DNA of 64,000 bases from Gracilibacillus lacisalsi DSM 19029. Lineage in GTDB: Bacteria > Bacillota > Bacilli > Bacillales > Amphibacillaceae. The number at the start of each line of letters is the position of its first letter. Within the stretch, counting starts at the first letter, position 1. The stretch is taken from NCBI RefSeq assembly GCF_000377765.1, contig NZ_KB898663.1, forward strand, positions 124,001-188,000. The letters run 5' to 3'. The position numbers and the translations under genes were made by a program. Positions 21,957 through 32,553 of this stretch are shown here, one piece after another. The notes under the pieces are model-generated. The model had not been told where the DNA came from, made no database searches, and saw only the letters and a list, made by a program, of their open reading frames with translations.

Positions 21957-22904
21957 TTATCTCATGGTTAACTCTTCTTTTCGTAATTGATCTGCAAATT
22001 GATCGATTTTTTTCAATCGGTGGTTAATGCCAGATTTACTAATCTTACCACCTGAGACCATTTCACCTAGTTCTTTCAATGATACATCTTGGTGTTCCAT
22101 TCGTAGTTTGGCAATTTCCTGTAGTTTATCCGGTAATGCATCCAATCCGACCGTCTTATCAATAAAACGGATATTTTCAACCTGTCGGAATGCTGCACCG
22201 ATAGTTTTATTTAAGTTAGCTGTTTCACAATTCACCAAGCGATTGACAGAATTTCTCATATCCCGAACAATTCTAACATCCTCGAATTTAAATAATGCTT
22301 GATGTGCGCCAATGTAATTTAAAAACTCGGTAATTTTTTCTGCTTCTTTAATATAAGTGATAAACCCTTTTTTCCGTTCCAAAATGCGTGCATGAAGTTG
22401 ATATTCATTTAACAAATCACACAATGATTGATTGTGCTCTTCGTGAAAATTATATATCTCTAAATGATAGGAAGAAGTTTCTGGATTATTAACTGATCCA
22501 CCAGCTAAGAATGCACCTCGCAAATAAGCTCTTCGGCAACAGTGCTTTTTCGTATATTTCTTTGAGATCGTACGAATAAATTGCAAGGGCGCTGCCAATA
22601 TCTCCATGTCTTGAAGCATTTCTTTTACGCCTTCCTTCATCCGCACGATGTAGACGTTATTCTTTTTCAATTTCATTTTCTTACGTACTAATAATTCAAC
22701 CGGTATTTGGTATATCGATTTTATTAACGTATAAATACGACGTGCAATCGCTGCATTCTCTGTTTGTACATCTAAGGAATAATGATTTTTGGAAAAAGAG
22801 ATCGCACCATTCATACGAATCAATGCTGCTAATTCTGCTTGTTCGCAACAATCATCACTTTCTATTTTCGTTAATTCTTTTTTAATATCTGCTGCAAACG
22901 ACAA
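21957..22904 (-). CDS. whiA: WhiA-type DNA-binding protein (LAGLIDADG-like plus HTH)
   Basis: About 315 residues, homologous to WhiA (YvcL). The N-terminal two-thirds is a degenerate homing-endonuclease-like fold ([38 protein letters not shown]), and the C-terminus a helix-turn-helix ([25 protein letters not shown]). In Bacillus it influences cell division and chromosome segregation. I chose the TTG at 22904, which has GGGAGGGAGAAAG before it and yields the family's usual [10 protein letters not shown] start. A longer frame from a TTG at 22928 adds eight unconserved residues. Confidence 0.93.
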   Translation of the reverse strand: MSFAADIKKELTKIESDDCCEQAELAALIRMNGAISFSKNHYSLDVQTENAAIARRIYTLIKSIYQIPVELLVRKKMKLKKNNVYIVRMKEGVKEMLQDMEILAAPLQFIRTISKKYTKKHCCRRAYLRGAFLAGGSVNNPETSSYHLEIYNFHEEHNQSLCDLLNEYQLHARILERKKGFITYIKEAEKITEFLNYIGAHQALFKFEDVRIVRDMRNSVNRLVNCETANLNKTIGAAFRQVENIRFIDKTVGLDALPDKLQEIAKLRMEHQDVSLKELGEMVSGGKISKSGINHRLKKIDQFADQLRKEELTMR

Positions 22905-22940
22905 CTTTCTCCCTCCCCTCTTCGCCAACTGCTAACCCCT

Positions 22941-23894
22941 CTACATTAACGAACACAACACGTTCGCCACTTTGTCTGTATCGTGCCGTAATGAATGATT
23001 TAATTCTTTGACAATATCTTCTTCAATAATTTCCAAGCCCATCTCACGTAATTTATCCAGATCATATTTTACCGGTTCGGCATTTTCTTCCGCATAAACC
23101 ATTTGTACGTCGCGAGCAATTGTTTTATTGTGTACAATAACAGATTGTAGGCATCCGGTACCAATGTGATCCATGATTGCTTGCACATGATCGGATGCAG
23201 TATAGTGATTAGTTTCGCCAGCTTGCGTCATAACATTACATACATAGACAACTTTTGCTTTTGTATTGCGCAAAGCCTCCCCAATTTGCGGAACAATCAG
23301 GTTAGGTAATGTGCTTGTATATAAGCTTCCCGGTGCAATCACGACCAAATCCGCTTCTTGAATAGCCGAAACTGCTTCCGGTAATGGCAATACCGGGTTT
23401 GGCTTTAGAAAGACACGTTTAATCCGTTTATTAGCTTTCGGTATATTGGATTCCCCGACTACTATTTCACCATCCTCATATTCGGCATGGAGAAACATGT
23501 TTTGATTAGCAATCGGGTAAATGTTCCCTTTTACATTTAACACACGTGAAATCTCTTTAATTCCGTTGTAAAAGTCTCCGGTAACAGATGTCATAGCTGC
23601 TAATAAGAGATTCCCCATCGAATGTCCGGAAAGACCATTTCCTTTGGTAAATCGGTGTTGAAATAATTCCATCAACATTGGTTCGACATCAGAAAGTGCG
23701 GCAATCACGTTACGGATATCTCCTGGTGCCGGCATTTCCATTTCAGACCGTAAGCGACCAGAACTGCCACCATCATCAGCAACAGTTACAATCGCGGATA
23801 AATCAATTGGTTGTTGTTTGAGTCCTCGAAGCAGAACCGGCATCCCTGTTCCACCACCGATGACCACTACTTTTTTTGGGTCAGATTGTGACAT
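22941..23894 (-). CDS. yvcK: Gluconeogenesis factor / UDP-sugar-binding protein YvcK
   Basis: 317 residues of the CofD-like family. Nucleotide-binding VVIGGGTGMPVLLRGLK at the N-terminus, then VADDGGSSGRLR, GDIRNVIAAL and FTKGNGLSGHSMGNLLLAA. In B. subtilis YvcK is needed on gluconeogenic carbon sources, binds UDP-GlcNAc and affects cell shape and PBP1 localisation. It sits 2 nt after rapZ and 36 nt before whiA, in the conserved three-gene core. The role here is taken from family knowledge. Confidence 0.95.
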   Translation of the reverse strand: MSQSDPKKVVVIGGGTGMPVLLRGLKQQPIDLSAIVTVADDGGSSGRLRSEMEMPAPGDIRNVIAALSDVEPMLMELFQHRFTKGNGLSGHSMGNLLLAAMTSVTGDFYNGIKEISRVLNVKGNIYPIANQNMFLHAEYEDGEIVVGESNIPKANKRIKRVFLKPNPVLPLPEAVSAIQEADLVVIAPGSLYTSTLPNLIVPQIGEALRNTKAKVVYVCNVMTQAGETNHYTASDHVQAIMDHIGTGCLQSVIVHNKTIARDVQMVYAEENAEPVKYDLDKLREMGLEIIEEDIVKELNHSLRHDTDKVANVLCSLM

Positions 23895-23896
23895 TT

Positions 23897-24778
23897 TTAT
23901 CCCTTTCGTTTCTCTATATCACGGTGACTAACATGTGTGACATAATTTTTTTGAAAATGCTTTGCCAAATGCTCAGCAATCGCAACAGATCGGTGTTGCC
24001 CACCCGTACATCCAATCGCAATCACGAGCTGAGTTTTCCCCTCACGCTTATATTGCGGAAGCATAAATTGCAATAGGTCGATCGTTTTTTCTAAAAATTT
24101 CTGCGTGTCCGACCATTTAAATACATAAGACGAAACTTCCGTATTTAAACCTGTGAGTGGGCGCATTTGCTCCACGTAATGTGGATTCGGTAAGAAACGG
24201 ACATCAAATACCAAATCTGCATCTATCGGCAAACCATACTTAAACCCAAAAGAAACCGTATGGACTGAAAAGATTTCTTGGTCCTTTTTACTATAGCGTT
24301 GCACAATTTCTTCACGTAATTCCTTCGGCTTTAATTTAGACGTGTCAATGAAATGTTGTGCCCGGCCACGCAATTCATCCAATATTTTTCGTTCAGCATG
24401 GATCCCTTCAAGTGGTAATCCGTCTTGCGCTAATGGATGAGAACGGCGAGTTTCTTTATAACGGGATACCAGAACATGGTCATTCGCATCCAAAAATAAA
24501 ATATGTTCTTCCAACCATTCTTCTTGTCCGAGTGTGTCTAATGCCTCAAATAGTGTATCAAAAAATTCTCTACCACGTAAGTCCATTACCAGTGCTACTT
24601 TTTGGATATTATTGGTGGCGTCTTTCATGAGTTCAAGGAATTTAGGCAGGAGAGCTGGTGGAAGGTTATCAACACAATAATAACCGAGATCCTCAAAGCT
24701 TTGAACGGCAACTGTTTTACCGGCACCTGACATTCCTGTGATAATGACAAGCTTGGTTTCCTCAGATTGTCTCCCCAT
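23897..24778 (-). CDS. rapZ: RapZ/YvcJ-family nucleotide-binding protein
   Basis: 293 residues. Walker A GMSGAGKT near the N-terminus, followed by [12 protein letters not shown] and VMDLRGREF; the C-terminal half contains [16 protein letters not shown], the RapZ signature. In Bacillus the protein (YvcJ) has NTPase activity and is linked to competence; in E. coli RapZ controls GlmS RNA turnover. It is first in the operon here. The NUDIX hydrolase gene yvcI that precedes it in B. subtilis is missing; only a 333-bp spacer separates it from trxB. Confidence 0.95.
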   Translation of the reverse strand: MGRQSEETKLVIITGMSGAGKTVAVQSFEDLGYYCVDNLPPALLPKFLELMKDATNNIQKVALVMDLRGREFFDTLFEALDTLGQEEWLEEHILFLDANDHVLVSRYKETRRSHPLAQDGLPLEGIHAERKILDELRGRAQHFIDTSKLKPKELREEIVQRYSKKDQEIFSVHTVSFGFKYGLPIDADLVFDVRFLPNPHYVEQMRPLTGLNTEVSSYVFKWSDTQKFLEKTIDLLQFMLPQYKREGKTQLVIAIGCTGGQHRSVAIAEHLAKHFQKNYVTHVSHRDIEKRKG

Positions 24779-24954
24779 AGGTTAAACACTCCTCTCTTTT
24801 CAGAAATTTATGTAACGAGACTACTTGTATTTATACTTCCATTATACACGGAGTGAATGCCCTCTACCACCAAAATACTTATTAAGAATTTGTCTATTAG
24901 TAGTCATTATTGTAGGATTTTCTGCATTTACCAATAATGAGCAATTTTCACATC

Positions 24955-24987
24955 AAAAAAATTGGCATAGGTATGGAAACCTATGCC
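24955..24987 (-). terminator. Terminator of trxB
   Basis: ggcataggt/acctatgcc stem with six-base loop, followed by T7 on the minus strand. It lies in the 333-bp spacer between rapZ and trxB, where the only other visible signal is a TATAAT-like box (about 24840) suited to a rapZ promoter. Confidence 0.88.
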
Positions 24988-25111
24988 GTCAAGTTATATT
25001 TATTAAAAAGGGGGTCAATTAGTTAATTACATTATATCTAATTAATATTTCGTGCGTGTTACAGACACGTTAATTTCCAATTACGTATTTATGTCGAAAA
25101 GATTACAGTTA

Positions 25112-26077
<966 letters not shown>

Positions 26078-26133
26078 CTACTTTATCTTAAAACCATTAT
26101 CCTACGGTCTAAATAAAAGGTCTACTATTCTGC

Positions 26134-27141
26134 TCACTTTTCCCATTTCCATGGAGGTGTCTGTACTGCTAAAATATTATGTTGCTTACAACCTTCCTCC
26201 CATAAATGTTGCGCCATTTCCTTCAGCCCTAAATAATACTGACAAGTACTAAACCATCTATAGTAGGAAGGATGGCCTTTTAGCTTTGATTTATGCAACA
26301 ATTTAAACCGATATAGTGCTTGTTCATACAGTCCAATTTGAGCAAATGTCACGGCAATCCTTAGTTTTTGTTGTTCATGAATCGGATAAATATTATCAAG
26401 TAGCTCCGTATAATATTGCTGCCTTTCTTGATTGGCTTCATGTGCATAAAAACAAGCTAAATTCATACAACTGAACAACGAGTCAGGATGGTCTTGTAAA
26501 TATTTTTCCTCCATCGCAATGGCTTCTTCTCGTTCACCAGCAAAAAATAATGCATAGTGATATTCATGTCTTGCCTGTGAAAACTCTGGAAACAATGTGA
26601 TCATTTCTTCTAAAATGGCAATGGCTTCTTCCCACTCTTCACGTTCCAAGTGATAAAAAGCTGTTTCCTGATAAATTATCAGATCATCCTCTTCCTCTAG
26701 CATCCACTCATCATCATCGTCTTCTTCTACTTCACTCAAATCTAATACCTCGAGTAAGGAAGATGCTGCTTCCGTAAATTCTCCATCAGGTGCTTTTTCG
26801 ATATATAATTCCGCATATTTAACAGCATCCTGAAGGAGACCTAAATGCGCATAATTATTAGCAATTAAATAATAGCAATCCACATAATCTTCACCGTGGG
26901 TAGACAGCACTTTCGTCAACATTTGATTAGCTAAATGATAGGAGCCCATTTCCGTGTAGACAATTGATGCCTGACATTGATAAAGCGGGTTATCCGGTTT
27001 GTCGGCAATCGCTTTTTTAAACCATTTTAAGGAGAGGTCAAATTTTCGTTTTTGAAAGGCTTCAACTCCCTTTGAAAAATAAAAATCCCCTTCTGGTATG
27101 AAAGGTATGATGTTTCCTTCTATTTGATATGGATTTGTCAC
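26134..27141 (-). CDS. Tetratricopeptide-repeat protein
   Basis: 335 residues, no signal peptide, made of TPR-like helix pairs: AFQKRKFDLSLKWFKKAIADKPDN (residues 29-52), ANNYAHLGLLQDAVKYAELYIE, EREEWEEAIAILEEMITLF and AGEREEAIAMEEKYLQDHPD. An acidic insertion, DEDDDEWMLEEEDD-like, lies near residue 140-155. It is probably a cytoplasmic scaffold protein; its partners are unknown. It corresponds in position to YvcD of B. subtilis, upstream of trxB. Confidence 0.85.
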   Translation of the reverse strand: MTNPYQIEGNIIPFIPEGDFYFSKGVEAFQKRKFDLSLKWFKKAIADKPDNPLYQCQASIVYTEMGSYHLANQMLTKVLSTHGEDYVDCYYLIANNYAHLGLLQDAVKYAELYIEKAPDGEFTEAASSLLEVLDLSEVEEDDDDEWMLEEEDDLIIYQETAFYHLEREEWEEAIAILEEMITLFPEFSQARHEYHYALFFAGEREEAIAMEEKYLQDHPDSLFSCMNLACFYAHEANQERQQYYTELLDNIYPIHEQQKLRIAVTFAQIGLYEQALYRFKLLHKSKLKGHPSYYRWFSTCQYYLGLKEMAQHLWEEGCKQHNILAVQTPPWKWEK

Positions 27142-27301
27142 GCTTTGTATTCCCCTCCCATTCTAACTTTATTTTCTATATAATCGTTCCTTCATTTTAA
27201 ATATAATGACTTTAGCATTATAACACACTTTTGCTACATTGAAAGAGCTTTTTTCAAATGTGGAAGTTATAGTATCATGAAGGTAGAAAGGTGGAGATGA
27301 T

Positions 27302-28225
27302 ATGAATATTTCAATTGTTGGTGCAGGTGCATTAGGAAGTTATTTTGGTATTCGTTGGAGTAAAGCTGATGCTAATGTGCAATTTATCGTTCGTGAGAAA
27401 CGTGCTGCCCAATTGCAGGAAAATGGGCTTAAAATCAATAGTAGGAACGGCGATGACCAGATCGAAAATCCTGTGATCGTTACTGATCCAACGCAAGCAG
27501 CACCTGCTGATATTATCGTCGTGTCAGTAAAAGGGTACCACATGGAAAGCGTCATCGATACACTTGAAAAATTAGTTGATGCTCATACATATATTTTACC
27601 TATTTTAAATGGGGTTAAGCATTACGACGTGTTAACTAATCATTTTGGCAAGGAAAAAGTACTTGGAGGTCTAGCCAATATTATAGCGACATTAGATGAC
27701 AACGGACATGTAAAACACACAAGCAAGATCGATGAAATCCGATTTGGTCCTCTTGATGAAGGACAGGTTGACTTTTGCGAACAACTAGCAGAGATTTCAG
27801 CTGCTGCCAACATGACCTCTATCTACAGTGATAAGATTGTAACGGATATCTGGTATAAGTATATGTTTATTACAGCATTTTCGGGAATCACTACCGTCAG
27901 TAACATGGAAATTGGTGAGCTTCTCATACATGAGGAAACGAAGGATATTATACAACAGTTGCTTCATGAAATGAGACAGATTGCTGTTTGTGAAAAGGTA
28001 GACCTGACTGTTCAGCATCTCGAGAAAGCTTGGAAAACATTGTACAGTTTACCTGCCAGTTCGACGTCTTCCATGCACCAGGATTATCGCAAAGGACTCC
28101 ATGTCGAATTAGAACATTTACAAGGTGCAGCTATCGAATTAGCAAGTAAACATCAACTTGATATCCCACATCTAACAACCATTTATGGTATTTTAAAAGC
28201 AAAGATATCACTATACAAAAGCTGA
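27302..28225 (+). CDS. Ketopantoate reductase family protein (ApbA/PanE-like)
   Basis: 307 residues on the plus strand. Rossmann NADP-binding GAGALGSYFGIRW at the very N-terminus, VSVKGYH in the first domain, PILNGVKHYDVL, the hinge-Lys segment DIWYKYMFI (catalytic Lys of PanE), and the C-terminal helical SSMHQDYRKGLHVELEHLQGA with the family's conserved Ser/Glu. It should reduce a 2-oxoacid such as 2-dehydropantoate to pantoate for CoA synthesis, though paralogues act on other oxoacids. Ribosome-binding site AGGTGGAGATG. It converges on yvoF; the two genes share one terminator. Confidence 0.85.
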   Translation: MNISIVGAGALGSYFGIRWSKADANVQFIVREKRAAQLQENGLKINSRNGDDQIENPVIVTDPTQAAPADIIVVSVKGYHMESVIDTLEKLVDAHTYILPILNGVKHYDVLTNHFGKEKVLGGLANIIATLDDNGHVKHTSKIDEIRFGPLDEGQVDFCEQLAEISAAANMTSIYSDKIVTDIWYKYMFITAFSGITTVSNMEIGELLIHEETKDIIQQLLHEMRQIAVCEKVDLTVQHLEKAWKTLYSLPASSTSSMHQDYRKGLHVELEHLQGAAIELASKHQLDIPHLTTIYGILKAKISLYKS

Positions 28226-28252
28226 TGATCAGATTATTGATCATCAGCTTTT
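28217..28252. terminator. Bidirectional terminator between panE-like and yvoF
   Basis: aaaagctgatgatca pairs perfectly with tgatcatcagctttt around a six-base loop. Both stop codons lie inside or next to the stem, so the terminator overlaps the coding ends and serves both convergent genes. Confidence 0.9.
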
Positions 28253-28773
28253 TGAAAAAAGGTATCCTTTTGTTTACGTTCCTGCATTTCTTCTTTTGTA
28301 TAAATCACTCGCATAGGATTACCTGCAACAAACGTTCCTGCTTCTACATCTTTATGTACAACCGTGCCTGCTGCGACAACTGCTCTATCACCTATTTTCA
28401 CGCCAGGTAAGATAGTGCTGTTTGCTCCAATCATTACTTCTTGTCCGATATAAACGTCACCTAAACGATATTCTTCAATTAAGTATTCATGAGCTAAAAT
28501 CGTGGTGTTATAACCGATTACCGTATTTTTCCCGACGTGAATTTTTTCCGGGAACATAATATCTAACATGACCATTAACGCAAAAGCAGTTTCGTTCCCA
28601 ACATCCATCCTCAAAAGAGTTCGATACATCGCATTTTTAAGTTTTAAAAAAGGCGTATATCTAGCAAGTTGGATAACAATAAAATTTTTGATTACTTTCC
28701 AGAAAGGAACGGTCTTATAGACGTGCCATAAACTATTGGCACCATGGACACGATATCGATTTGTTTTTCGCAT
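28234..28773 (-). CDS. Left-handed beta-helix acyltransferase (YvoF-like)
   Basis: 179 residues with hexapeptide repeats (about residues 75-155): VGKNTVIGYNTTILAHE, GDVYIGQEVMIGANSTILPGVKIGDRAVVAAGTVV, then the family close VAGNPMRVIY. The catalytic His of trimeric O-acetyltransferases appears in the AHE segment. It belongs to the serine/galactoside O-acetyltransferase superfamily. In B. subtilis yvoF likewise follows ppaX in the hprK-lgt-ppaX-yvoF operon. The substrate is unknown. Confidence 0.85.
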   Translation of the reverse strand: MRKTNRYRVHGANSLWHVYKTVPFWKVIKNFIVIQLARYTPFLKLKNAMYRTLLRMDVGNETAFALMVMLDIMFPEKIHVGKNTVIGYNTTILAHEYLIEEYRLGDVYIGQEVMIGANSTILPGVKIGDRAVVAAGTVVHKDVEAGTFVAGNPMRVIYTKEEMQERKQKDTFFQKADDQ

Positions 28774-28775
28774 GG

Positions 28776-29417
28776 TTATTCCACTCCAACGATTTGTAAT
28801 AAATCACTCATTTCTTCTAACATATAATTCGGATCATGGTCTTCTAAGACCTTTCTTCCTTTGATCGTCCAGGAAACACCTGCTGTTTGCACACCTGCAT
28901 TATGACCTGCTTCGATGTCATGGTAGTTATCTCCAACCATCATTGTTGTCATCGGGTTTGCTTTTAATTCATCAATAGCTTTTAAAATCGGTTCCGGATG
29001 TGGTTTTGCATGGTCCACATCATCAAGACCGATTAATACATCAAAAAGTTGATCCATTCCGGTGATTTTTAAACCTAATTTAGCAGTATCGTTCAGTTTT
29101 GTAGTGACAATTCCTAGCTTGTATCCTGATTCCTTCAATTTTTTGATGGTATCGACTACAGTAGGGTATGCCTCCACGTATCTTTCATGGTTGGCATAGT
29201 TATGCTCTCGATAAGCCTCCATCATTTCTTCTACCTTTTCTGGGTTAACTTTTTTCAAGCTATCCGCTAATGGCGGTCCGATAAAATCGAGGATTTCTTC
29301 TCTTGTATATGTTCGATCTCCGTATTTTTCTAGCGTGTGGCTAAAGGAAGCGATAATCAATTCATTCGTATTGATTAACGTTCCATCTAAATCAAATAAA
29401 ATGGTTTCTACTTTCAT
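28776..29417 (-). CDS. ppaX: Pyrophosphatase PpaX (HAD family)
   Basis: 213 residues from the ATG at 29417, which has an ideal GGAGG seven bases upstream; the longer frame to 29474 is not needed. HAD motif I FDLDGTLINT with nucleophile Asp, motif II in GIVTTKLND, motif III Lys and motif IV in MVGDNYHDIEAG. PpaX hydrolyses the pyrophosphate released when HprK dephosphorylates P-Ser-HPr by phosphorolysis. The conserved neighbours hprK and lgt confirm the call. The C-terminal MLEEMSDLLQIVGVE matches B. subtilis PpaX closely. Confidence 0.95.
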   Translation of the reverse strand: MKVETILFDLDGTLINTNELIIASFSHTLEKYGDRTYTREEILDFIGPPLADSLKKVNPEKVEEMMEAYREHNYANHERYVEAYPTVVDTIKKLKESGYKLGIVTTKLNDTAKLGLKITGMDQLFDVLIGLDDVDHAKPHPEPILKAIDELKANPMTTMMVGDNYHDIEAGHNAGVQTAGVSWTIKGRKVLEDHDPNYMLEEMSDLLQIVGVE

Positions 29418-29480
29418 GTTTTTACCTCCAACTGACGAGAAACGAGCTTTTGCTTGAACATAGCAAAAGCTCAAAGTTCC

Positions 29481-30326
29481 TTATTTCCTCTTATCTTGTG
29501 TTATTTTTTTACCTTGATACGTTCTGTCAGATAAACCTTTCTTACGACGATAGATCATCATGATGATCGCACCGACGATTAACAATATTGAAATAAACTG
29601 CGCTGTTCTCAGATCACCAATAATATATAAACTATCAGTTCTCATTCCTTCAATGAAGAAACGTCCGATTGAATACGAAATGACATACGTCAAGAACATT
29701 TCTCCGCGACGCAATGGGTATTTACGTAAGATTAATAATAAAATGAATACCATGATATTCCAAACTGATTCATATAAAAAGGTCGGGTGATACATCGTAC
29801 CTTCAATACACATTTGATTCATAATAAAATCTGGTAAGTATTGATGGAAATTTTGATATGTAGCTTCTGAAATAGGTCCACCATGTGCTTCTTGGTTCAT
29901 AAAGTTACCCCAGCGACCAATTGCTTGTCCTAATATAAGACTTGGTGCTACAATATCGGCAATTTGCCAGAAAGATAACTTTTTCACTCGTGTATAAACG
30001 ATAGCCGTTAACACTGCACCAATCAATGCACCATGTATGGCAATTCCACCTTCCCAAATTGCGAACACTTTCCACCATGGTTCCCCGACATAACGATCCC
30101 ATTCAAATATGACATAGTATGCACGTGCAGATAGAATAGCAATCGGGATTGCAAACACTACTAAATCAACTATATAATCCTTTTTTACACCTAATCGGTC
30201 TGCTTCCCTTGTCGCAAGCCATAATGCCAAAAAGACACCAGATGCGATAATCACGCCATACCAATAGATAGAAAATGGTCCTAACTGCAGGAAAACAGGA
30301 TCAAGTGCAGGAGCTTCACATGACAA
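29481..30326 (-). CDS. lgt: Prolipoprotein diacylglyceryl transferase
   Basis: 281 residues, about seven membrane helices. The signature [16 protein letters not shown] (His for catalysis) and [15 protein letters not shown] are intact, as is [13 protein letters not shown]. It attaches diacylglycerol from phosphatidylglycerol to the lipobox cysteine of lipoproteins in the membrane; several of its substrates are encoded here (both ABC binding proteins). It has a lysine-rich cytoplasmic tail ([10 protein letters not shown]). It lies between hprK (23-nt gap) and ppaX. Confidence 0.97.
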   Translation of the reverse strand: MSCEAPALDPVFLQLGPFSIYWYGVIIASGVFLALWLATREADRLGVKKDYIVDLVVFAIPIAILSARAYYVIFEWDRYVGEPWWKVFAIWEGGIAIHGALIGAVLTAIVYTRVKKLSFWQIADIVAPSLILGQAIGRWGNFMNQEAHGGPISEATYQNFHQYLPDFIMNQMCIEGTMYHPTFLYESVWNIMVFILLLILRKYPLRRGEMFLTYVISYSIGRFFIEGMRTDSLYIIGDLRTAQFISILLIVGAIIMMIYRRKKGLSDRTYQGKKITQDKRK

Positions 30327-30349
30327 AGTTGATCTCCTCCGTTCATTAA

Positions 30350-31312
30350 TTAATCCATATCTAGATCTGTATCATATTCTGAAACCTCTTGTTCCCCATT
30401 TTGAATCATCTTCGATAATCGTTGGGAAAACTCTTCTGCTGCATTAACGCCCATTCGTTTCAGGCGGAAATTCATCGCAGCCACTTCTATAATAACAGCT
30501 AGGTTACGACCAGGTCGAACAGGAAGTGTTGCTTTTGGAATTTTAACATCTATAATTTGCATCGTTTCCTCTTCTAATCCTAATCGGTCATACTGTTTCT
30601 TTTGATCCCATGTTTCAAGATTAATCACTAATGAAATTCGTTTATGAGAGCGAACCGATCCCGCACCAAATAAGGTCATGACATTAATAATACCCAATCC
30701 TCTTATTTCTAATAAGTGCTCAATTAGAGGAGGGGATGATCCAATTAAACGGTCGTAGTCCTCTTGGCGAATTTCAACGCTATCATCAGCTACAAGACGA
30801 TGTCCCCTTTTGACTAATTCCAGTGCAGTTTCACTTTTACCTACTCCACTTTGTCCAGTAATCAGTACACCAATCCCATATATATCAACTAGAACACCAT
30901 GGACTGCTGTAAAAGGGGCAAATTTCGCCTCTAAAAAGTTAGTAATACGACTAATGACACGTGTTGTTTTATATGGTGAACGCATTAATGGTACACCTGA
31001 AGCTTCACATGCTTCCACTAACTCAACTGGGACGGCCATATCTCTGGTCACGACGATGCCCGGTGTAATATCCGTACATAGACGATAAGAGCGGTCCTTT
31101 TTTTCTTCTGGTGTTAATTCTGAAAAAAAAGATAATTCCGTTTTTCCTAATAATTGCAATCGATCTTTCGGATAATATTTAAAATAACCTGTCAATTCAA
31201 TTCCCGGTCGAGAAACTTCACTCATAAAAATCTCACGATGAACTCCCTCCGCACCAGCAATTAGTTCAATCTTAAAGCGATCCAACAAATCCTGTGTACG
31301 CACCTTTGCCAT
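30350..31312 (-). CDS. hprK: HPr kinase/phosphorylase
   Basis: 320 residues. Bifunctional serine kinase/phosphorylase for HPr and Crh, the sensor of carbon catabolite repression. Walker A GQSGVGKS at 153-160, the conserved His of [12 protein letters not shown] (138), LVADD, and the HprK signature IRGLGIINV are present. The N-terminal domain (1-130) shows LIAGAEGV and [10 protein letters not shown]. It is first in the hprK-lgt-ppaX-yvoF operon. Its substrate Crh is encoded at 21599-21856, and the glycolytic operon whose flux it senses is also in this window. Confidence 0.97.
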   Translation of the reverse strand: MAKVRTQDLLDRFKIELIAGAEGVHREIFMSEVSRPGIELTGYFKYYPKDRLQLLGKTELSFFSELTPEEKKDRSYRLCTDITPGIVVTRDMAVPVELVEACEASGVPLMRSPYKTTRVISRITNFLEAKFAPFTAVHGVLVDIYGIGVLITGQSGVGKSETALELVKRGHRLVADDSVEIRQEDYDRLIGSSPPLIEHLLEIRGLGIINVMTLFGAGSVRSHKRISLVINLETWDQKKQYDRLGLEEETMQIIDVKIPKATLPVRPGRNLAVIIEVAAMNFRLKRMGVNAAEEFSQRLSKMIQNGEQEVSEYDTDLDMD

Positions 31313-31525
31313 ACAAAAGCCCCCCCTTATCTCGGAACAGAGGAACAGTGTCCTCGTCCCATTCTTTCTTATCTTTTTTATTCCATGATGTAACTATTGT
31401 AGCACTTTTTCAAAGATATAGTACAGATTTATTCGAAAAAATTCGAGCATATGTCCTAATTGCATAAGGTAAATACTACGAATCTCAGTCAAATACGGTG
31501 TATGAAGTTCGCTAGTTATTTAACC

Positions 31526-31830
31526 AAGTAACCATTTTGACATTTTGTAACTGCTAGAAGAAGCTCCGGAAAAATGTTTCGCTTTCCACTGGCATGGCTT
31601 CAGCTAATTTCGTGAAGAAAATTAGAATTTCTTCACGAAATGGATCTTCAGCTCATGCTATTCCAGTAGGAGTCTACACATTTTCCCTCCGCTTTATATT
31701 ATGTTCTACAACGATTAATACAGCTAACATAATGGGGTTTTACTACGTTTAGCAAGATAGACAATCAGCTACTTACTAATGACGTTATAGCATTATTATT
31801 AACGAAGGCCACCCTCTTCAACACACGCTT
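31526..31830. repeat. Inverted-repeat element, copy 3 (truncated)
   Basis: The left end aagtaaccattttgacat matches the terminal repeat of the other copies. A hairpin module follows at about 31570-31690: cttcagctaatttcgtgaag pairs with cttcacgaaatggatcttcag, flanked by tttccactggcatgg and attccagtaggagt. The right part keeps only gaaggccaccctcttcaac (about 31803-31822) before losing similarity. It accounts for the middle of the gene-free stretch between hprK and yvlD; 31313-31525 shows nothing recognisable. Confidence 0.65.
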
Positions 31831-31882
31831 TGCCTATTTAAAATACTGTAACGGCACAGGAATGACTTTCTTGATTCAGCAG

Positions 31883-31913
31883 AAAAAAACCGCTATGTGA
31901 GCACATAACGGTT
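31883..31913 (-). terminator. Terminator of yvlC-yvlD
   Basis: aaccgctatgtg/cacataacggtt hairpin followed on the minus strand by T7; the stem overlaps the yvlD stop codon. Confidence 0.85.
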
Positions 31914-32253
31914 AATCTTTTACTATTTTATTAATGACTAAGTTCATAATCGAGAAGAGTATGGCTGCTATAAATGCTGTACCAAATCCTTCGATAATGA
32001 AGTTATTACCTAATAACGCTTGTGTTAGCCACAATGTGATAGCATTAATCACCAATAAAAATAAGCCCAATGTAATTATCGTGATAGGTAACGTTAATAT
32101 GACTAAAATTGGTTTCACAATGGCGTTTAATACGGCAAGAATCACACTAGCAATTAAAGCAACGACAAAACCATCAAGGATAAAGCCATCAAATAAATAG
32201 TCAATTAACATTAATGCTAATGCATTAAATACGAGTGATAAAATCCAGCGCAT
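31912..32253 (-). CDS. yvlD: YvlD-type membrane protein (phage holin 4_2/DUF360 family)
   Basis: 113 residues with about four hydrophobic helices: LVFNALALMLIDYLF, FVVALIASVILAVLNAIVKPILVILTLPITIITLGLFLLVINAITLWL (two spans with a PI-rich turn) and a C-terminal span FIAAILFSIMNLV. The Pro-Ile-rich centre is the hallmark of this small membrane family. The molecular function is unknown; in B. subtilis yvlABCD is induced by sigma-W during envelope stress. It begins two bases after yvlC, so the two are one operon. Confidence 0.85.
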   Translation of the reverse strand: MRWILSLVFNALALMLIDYLFDGFILDGFVVALIASVILAVLNAIVKPILVILTLPITIITLGLFLLVINAITLWLTQALLGNNFIIEGFGTAFIAAILFSIMNLVINKIVKD

Positions 32254-32255
32254 GC

Positions 32256-32453
32256 TTAATAATCACCTCTTTTAGGTATAATGATTGCAGCTGCTATATA
32301 TAGAATAAATAGTGGAAATCCTGCTGTAAAAATAAGTAAGATAATATATATCAAGCGTAATATCGTCGCATCTAAATTAGTAGCTTCTGCTATTCCGCCT
32401 AATACTCCTGCTACCATATTATTCGTTTCGGAACGATACAATTTATTATTCAT
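32256..32453 (-). CDS. yvlC: PspC-domain membrane protein (YvlC-like)
   Basis: 65 residues: NKLYRSETNNMVAGVLGGIAEATNLDATILRLIYIILL is a PspC domain with its GVLGGIAE motif, followed by one membrane hairpin and a basic C-terminus (IIPKRGD). PspC-domain proteins belong to the phage-shock envelope stress response; the link to yvlD is conserved. Good ribosome-binding site (TAGGAGGA). I find no convincing sigma-W promoter at a usable distance. Confidence 0.88.
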   Translation of the reverse strand: MNNKLYRSETNNMVAGVLGGIAEATNLDATILRLIYIILLIFTAGFPLFILYIAAAIIIPKRGDY

Positions 32454-32553
32454 ATCGTTAATCCTCCTAGGTCCGTTTCATATTATTACTTTTCCACAAA
32501 AGAGATAGATTAAACCTCGTCATTATACTATGATTTTTTTCTATAGATATTGC

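Noticed and set aside
32455-32480. TGAAAC upstream of yvlC as a sigma-W promoter (the B. subtilis yvl operon is sigma-W controlled).
   Set aside because: No CGTA lies 15-17 bp downstream, and the transcript would begin inside the coding region.
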